Origin: CAYOHP01 sp964403795 [NCBI: uncultured bacterium]
GTDB lineage: Bacteria; Muiribacteriota; UBA6191; CAZXTJ01
NCBI GenBank assembly: GCA_964403795.1
Contig: CAYOHP010000146.1
Coordinates: 1-16,168, forward strand
DNA length: 16,168 nt
Direction of reading: 5' to 3'
The notes beneath the pieces were generated by a model. That model saw nothing but the letters and a program-made list of their open reading frames with translations. It did no database searches and had not been told where the DNA came from. Every line of letters starts with the position of its first letter. Within the stretch, counting starts at the first letter, position 1. This document shows, piece by piece, positions 13,114-16,168 of this stretch. A program made the translations under genes and the position numbers.

Positions 13114-14115
13114 CTACCGGCCTTGGTAGTTGGCGGTGCGGGCCGACTCGTAGATCTCCTTGGCCCGCTGGTAGGCGGTCGAGGCGGCCTGGATGCGGGC
13201 GTTGTCCCCGGACCCGAGAGCCTCTCGCAGCGTCTGGTAGGTGGCCAGGTAGTCGCGCTTGGCGTCCTCGATGTCGACCGAGGCGGACGGGGTTGCCGAG
13301 GTCGCCGAGGGGAGGATCGCCGACACCTCGGTGCCCGAGGCGGAGGGCAGTGCGGACCCGGAGGTCGGCGAGGGGACGCCTGCCGGAGGCTGGGTCGAGG
13401 CCAGGGCCTGCTGGTTGAGCAGGGCCTGCATCTCCTCGGCCGTGAGCGTGAAGGTCCCGTCGGCCGGAGTGGCCGAAGCCAGGGCAGGGGGCGGCTTGGC
13501 GACCGGCTCGATCAGGAAGCGGGGATCGAAGAGCTCGAGCTCGGCCCTGGCCTGGTCGTAGTACTTGCCGGCCTTGCGGGCGTCGAGCCAGTGGAAGAGC
13601 TTCCCGAAGGGATTCAGCCAGGAGGTCCGGGCCAGCCGGTCCTCGTAGTAGAAGACCGCCCGGCGGGCCTCGTTGATCTGGATCTCGGCCTCGGCGTAGA
13701 GCACCCGGTAGCGCTGGCGGGCTTCCGCCACCGGCCCCGGATCGAGGTCGCGTCGCAGGACCTCCTGCAGGGAGGAACGGGCCCGGGCCACGTCGCCCCG
13801 GGCCTGGTGGACCTTGGCCAGCCCGAGCCAGGCGCGGTCCATGGCCGGGGTATTGTCCGGGTAGCTGGTGAGGATCTTCTCGAAGTCCGTCTGGGCCTGG
13901 CTCAGGTAGCCGCTCTCCAGCAGGCGGGTGGCGACCTCGAGGTCGTACTGCCAGCCGTGGCGCGAGGGGGGGATCCCGGGAGCAACCGGAGAGCCGGTCT
14001 CGGGGGTGAGCTGGGGGACGGGGAGCGCGCCGGTGACCGGCGTGGCGCCGGCCGGCAGGGCCAGGACGAGGCACAGGGCCAGTCCCAGGGCTGGATGGGT
14101 CCGATCCGATCGCAT
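13114..14115 (-). CDS. Exported TPR-like protein with Ser/Pro/Thr-rich linker
   Basis: 333 residues from ATG 14115, with GGAGG twelve bases upstream. The signal peptide is MRSDRTHPALGLALCLVLAL, with likely cleavage after PAGA. The mature protein has a Pro-rich leader, then TPR-like paired helices at about 52-165: DLEVATRLLESGYLSQAQTD, a second AWLGLAKVHQARGDVARARS, and a third AEAEIQINEARRAVFYYEDR. Residues 225-295 are low-complexity Ala/Ser/Pro/Thr, followed by a final helical pair (YLATYQTLREALGSGDNARI, AYQRAKEIYESARTANYQGR). No enzyme motif is seen, and a scaffolding or envelope-assembly role is the usual guess for such proteins. It is convergent with the pilus/secretion ATPase, and a link to that machine is possible but unsupported beyond position. 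Its stop is TAG. Confidence 0.78.
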   Translation of the reverse strand: MRSDRTHPALGLALCLVLALPAGATPVTGALPVPQLTPETGSPVAPGIPPSRHGWQYDLEVATRLLESGYLSQAQTDFEKILTSYPDNTPAMDRAWLGLAKVHQARGDVARARSSLQEVLRRDLDPGPVAEARQRYRVLYAEAEIQINEARRAVFYYEDRLARTSWLNPFGKLFHWLDARKAGKYYDQARAELELFDPRFLIEPVAKPPPALASATPADGTFTLTAEEMQALLNQQALASTQPPAGVPSPTSGSALPSASGTEVSAILPSATSATPSASVDIEDAKRDYLATYQTLREALGSGDNARIQAASTAYQRAKEIYESARTANYQGR

Positions 14116-14437
14116 GGCTCGAGGCGGTCCTCCCGGTCTCCTGGACCTAGGATGGCCCCTCTACCCTCCTCGTTCAAGGACTACGGACGGGGCCCTGTCC
14201 AGGTTGCATGCCGGACGGCCCCCCTGGCGGGAGGGATCCGAGCTGGCGACCCTGGGGACCGAGCCCGGGTGCGGGGTGCCCGGCGTCGACGGGGCCGATC
14301 CTGCCTGCCTCGGGACCCCGGCCGGACACCTGGTTCCTTCGTGGTTCGTCACGGTCCTTGCCCACGACGCCCCTGCGAGGGCGCTCGCGATGTCCTCGTC
14401 CGGCCGGAGGGGGTCCGGGGGATCTCTCCCCCGTGAC
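14116..14437. other. Intergenic region between the TPR-like and receiver genes
   Basis: Apart from the hairpin at 14416-14433, I find no supported feature. The open frames here are short and Pro/Arg/Gly-rich without motifs. The TPR-like gene's promoter should lie near its right-hand gene edge, about 14120-14200; TTGAAC occurs there on the minus strand but without a convincing -10 partner. Confidence 0.5.
14416..14433 (-). terminator. Hairpin just after the receiver gene
   Basis: CGGGGGA pairs with TCCCCCG around TCTC, starting four bases beyond the receiver stop codon in its direction of transcription. No T-run follows, so termination activity is a guess from position and stem strength. Confidence 0.45.
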
Positions 14438-14857
14438 CTAGGTCTCGCCGATGAGGTCGTCCGCAGGACCGGTATCGAGCTGCAGGGTCCCGTCGAACTT
14501 CAGGCCCTTGATCACCCGGTGGATCTTCTCGGCGTTGAACGGCTTCACGATGAAATTCTCGGCACCGTTCTTGATCGCCTCGATCACGTTCTCCCGCTGC
14601 CCCATGGCGGAGACCATCACGACCTTGATGTCGCGGTCGATCTCCTTGATCTTCTTCAGGGCGGTGAGACCGTCCATCTTGGGCATGGTGATGTCCAGGG
14701 TGACGAAGTGCGGCCGGTGCAGCTCGCACATCCGGACGGCTTCTTCGCCGTCCCCCGCCTCGCCCACGACCAGGAACCCGGCAGCCACCAGGATGTCCTT
14801 CAACATGCGGCGCATGATCACGGCGTCGTCGACGATCAGGGCTTTGATCCGGCTCAC
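14438..14857 (-). CDS. Single-domain CheY-like response regulator
   Basis: From GTG 14857 the product is 139 residues, essentially one receiver domain. The key residues are all present: acidic pair D10/D11 (ALIVDDAVIMRRMLKDIL), phosphoacceptor D55 in VTLDITMPKMDG, S83 in the switch position (VMVSAMG), and K105 in VKPF. There is no output domain; only a short tail (FDGTLQLDTGPADDLIGET) follows. It would be phosphorylated by a histidine kinase and act by protein contact, as CheY does in motility or signalling. No kinase gene is adjacent; the nearest kinase-like domain is the GHKL end of the assembly ATPase about 1.4 kb away. A TTGACC-N17-TACTTT promoter sits just upstream and no ribosome binding site is present. 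This suggests a leaderless message starting at or next to the GTG. Confidence 0.9.
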   Translation of the reverse strand: MSRIKALIVDDAVIMRRMLKDILVAAGFLVVGEAGDGEEAVRMCELHRPHFVTLDITMPKMDGLTALKKIKEIDRDIKVVMVSAMGQRENVIEAIKNGAENFIVKPFNAEKIHRVIKGLKFDGTLQLDTGPADDLIGET

Positions 14858-14864
14858 GGCGAGC

Positions 14865-14893
14865 AAAGTATCATCGGCCCGGTGGGCGGTCAA
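14865..14893 (-). promoter_or_regulatory. Sigma-70-type promoter of the receiver gene
   Basis: On the minus strand TTGACC (14888-14893) and TACTTT (14865-14870) are separated by exactly 17 bases. The -10 box ends seven bases before the GTG start at 14857, so transcription should begin at about the start codon. Confidence 0.5.
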
Positions 14894-14941
14894 GACCGTC
14901 GGTGGAACGGAAACCGGCACCGGGAGCCCGATTCGATACGC

Positions 14942-14971
14942 TTGACACGCCTCTCGGGGCGTCGCTAGGTT
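14942..14971 (+). promoter_or_regulatory. Sigma-70-type promoter of yicC-gmk
   Basis: A perfect -35 box TTGACA (14942-14947) is followed after 18 bases by TAGGTT (14966-14971), a partial -10 match. Transcription would begin near 14978, leaving a short leader that contains GGAGG at 14991-14995. Confidence 0.5.
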
Positions 14972-15004
14972 GCCGGGAACCGGCCTGATGGGAGGGCCTC
15001 GATC

Positions 15005-15907
15005 TTGCCCCCTCGGACCCCGATCTCGAGCATGACCGGGTTCGGGCGCGCCGAGACCGAGCTGGCCGGACGCCGGACCCTGGTCGAGATCACCTCGCTC
15101 AATCATCGCAACCTCGAGGTTTCCGTCCTCCTCCCCGAGCGCTACGCGGCGGCCGAGGTGGAGATCCGGCGCAGGGTGTCGGACCAGCTCTCCCGCGGCA
15201 AGCTGAGGCTGGCCGTGCGCAATGCCGAGGATGCCGGATCCGGCGCCAACCCCTGGCGCTTCCAGCCCCAGGTCCTGGAGGCCTACCTGGAGGCCTTCGA
15301 GAAGATCCGGACCCGCCTCGGCGACCAAGGGTCGATCGGGGCCCGGGACCTCCTGGTCGCCCCCGGGGTGGTGGCTCCGGCAGGGGGCGGCGACGCCTAC
15401 GCCGACGAGGCCGAGTGCGAGGCGCTCGTGGGGCTGGTCGAGGCCGGCCTGGCCGCCTTGCTGGAGTCCCGCCGCCGGGAGGGGGTCGATCTGGACCTCG
15501 ACCTCAGGGCCAGGACCGGGAACCTCGCGGAGCTGGTCGACCGGGTAGAAACCCACCTCCCGGTGGTACGGGACCAGATCCGGGAGCGCTGGCAGAAGCG
15601 CCTCGAGGAGCAGCTCGGCAACCTGAGGGTCCCCGAGGAGCGGGTCATGGCCGAGATGGTCATGCTGCTCGACCGCAACGAGTGCTCCGAGGAACTGGTG
15701 CGCCTCAGGGCCCACCTGGGTGCCTTCCGCCAGTTGCTGGACGACGGTGGGGCGGTGGGGCGGAAGCTGGCGTTCCTGGCCCAGGAGATGGGTCGGGAGG
15801 CCAATACCCTGGGATCCAAGGCGGTGGACCCCGGTTGCCTCGAATGGGTCATCCCCATCAAGGACGAGGTGGCCCGGGTCCGGGAACAGGTGGAGAACGT
15901 CGAATGA
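15005..15907 (+). CDS. yicC: YicC family endoribonuclease
   Basis: A 300-residue, full-length YicC protein. The start is TTG 15005, nine bases after GGAGG (14991-14995); an internal ATG at 15032 would cut into the family's N-terminal signature, ISSMTGFGRAE. Other conserved features are EITSLNHRNLEVSVLLPERY (the substrate-channel region of the family), a mid-protein stretch RREGVDLDLDLRARTGNLAE, and the C-terminal DUF1732 part: EEQLGNLRVPEERVMAEMVM, then HLGAFRQLL, then FLAQEMGREANTLGSKA, closing with IPIKDEVARVREQVENVE-like sequence (here VIPIKDEVARVREQVENVE). YicC acts on RNA; members have endoribonuclease activity and have been linked to small-RNA turnover. Gene order yicC-gmk is common in bacteria, and the 46-base gap here suggests co-transcription from the TTGACA promoter. 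Confidence 0.95.
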   Translation: MPPRTPISSMTGFGRAETELAGRRTLVEITSLNHRNLEVSVLLPERYAAAEVEIRRRVSDQLSRGKLRLAVRNAEDAGSGANPWRFQPQVLEAYLEAFEKIRTRLGDQGSIGARDLLVAPGVVAPAGGGDAYADEAECEALVGLVEAGLAALLESRRREGVDLDLDLRARTGNLAELVDRVETHLPVVRDQIRERWQKRLEEQLGNLRVPEERVMAEMVMLLDRNECSEELVRLRAHLGAFRQLLDDGGAVGRKLAFLAQEMGREANTLGSKAVDPGCLEWVIPIKDEVARVREQVENVE

Positions 15908-15953
15908 CCCAGCCGGTCGCACCCTGGACGGAGCCCCGTCGCGAAGGGGCCCC

Positions 15954-16168
15954 ATGAATCGTCCCGAGTCCTCCCTCCTGCTCGTGGTCTCCGGACCGTC
16001 GGGGGCGGGCAAGTCGACCCTGGTCGACATGTACGTGGACCGGCACCCGGGGACGGTCCTGGTGGTCTCGGCCACCACCCGCAGCCCGCGACCGCGGGAG
16101 GTCCCCGGGAAGGACTACCACTTCCTGAGCCGGGCCGAGTTCGAGACCGGGATCGCGGAGGATGCCTT
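15954..16168 (+). CDS. gmk: Guanylate kinase, 5' part (runs off the window)
   Basis: From ATG 15954, preceded four bases earlier by GAAGGGG, the frame is open to the window edge. It starts MNRPESSLLLVVSGPSGAGK with the P-loop GPSGAGKST, then VVSATTRSPRPREVPGKDYH and FLSRAEFETGIAEDA. These are the guanylate kinase GMP-binding segments SATTRxPRxxE and xDYHF. It would phosphorylate GMP to GDP in nucleotide supply. About 71 of roughly 200 residues are visible. Gene order and spacing support an operon with yicC. Confidence 0.95.
   Translation, partial: MNRPESSLLLVVSGPSGAGKSTLVDMYVDRHPGTVLVVSATTRSPRPREVPGKDYHFLSRAEFETGIAEDA

Noticed and set aside
10932-13418. Second plus-strand frame of 828 codons
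   Set aside because: Arg/Pro/Gly-rich out-of-frame reading of the same ATPase gene; no recognisable domain.

Overview
The window is GC-rich bacterial DNA (roughly two-thirds G+C by eye). Several genes use GTG or TTG starts, and many stop with TAG. The content suggests a Gram-negative, probably uncultivated bacterium of the deltaproteobacterial/Myxococcota kind: a type IV pilus/type II secretion assembly ATPase with MshEN domains, an FG-GAP plus RTX protein, lipid-embedded small membrane proteins and a yicC-gmk pair. No taxonomic marker is present, so this placement is inference.

Layout, left to right. (1) 86-1245 (-): an exported helical protein gene broken by an in-frame TAG and a late frameshift. 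(2) 1385-4863 (+): a probable four-gene operon. It encodes an ECF sigma factor, a zinc-binding (ZAS-type) membrane anti-sigma factor, a small two-helix membrane protein overlapping it by GTGA, and a zinc-ribbon protein with a DnaB-type RecA motor. (3) 4867-5520: gene-free DNA packed with hairpins, including two copies of a composite repeat. (4) 5521-6075 (-): the C-terminal end of a parallel beta-helix surface protein, lying head to head with (5) 6088-8127 (+), a seven-bladed FG-GAP propeller with RTX repeats. The junction leaves no room for a promoter or for the missing beta-helix N-terminus. (6) 8088-8645 (-): a BioY-like membrane protein. (7) 8737-9564 (+): an exported zinc-dependent phospholipase C-like protein with a full metal-ligand set. 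(8) 9554-9769 (-): a small excisionase/MerR-type DNA-binding protein. (9) 10003-13053 (+): a PilB/GspE assembly ATPase with three MshEN-like modules and an extra C-terminal GHKL (histidine-kinase ATP-binding) domain. (10) 13114-14115 (-): an exported TPR-like protein. (11) 14438-14857 (-): a single-domain CheY-like receiver. (12) 15005 to the end (+): yicC followed by gmk, which runs off the edge.

The most unusual objects are the PilB-GHKL fusion with a lone receiver nearby, the DnaB-like motor placed behind an ECF sigma/anti-sigma pair, the beta-helix/FG-GAP junction, and the hairpin-rich repeat cluster. Core-type promoters can be proposed for yicC (with a leader and ribosome binding site) and for the receiver gene and sigma gene. 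For the last two, the predicted transcript starts fall at or next to the start codon, suggesting leaderless messages.
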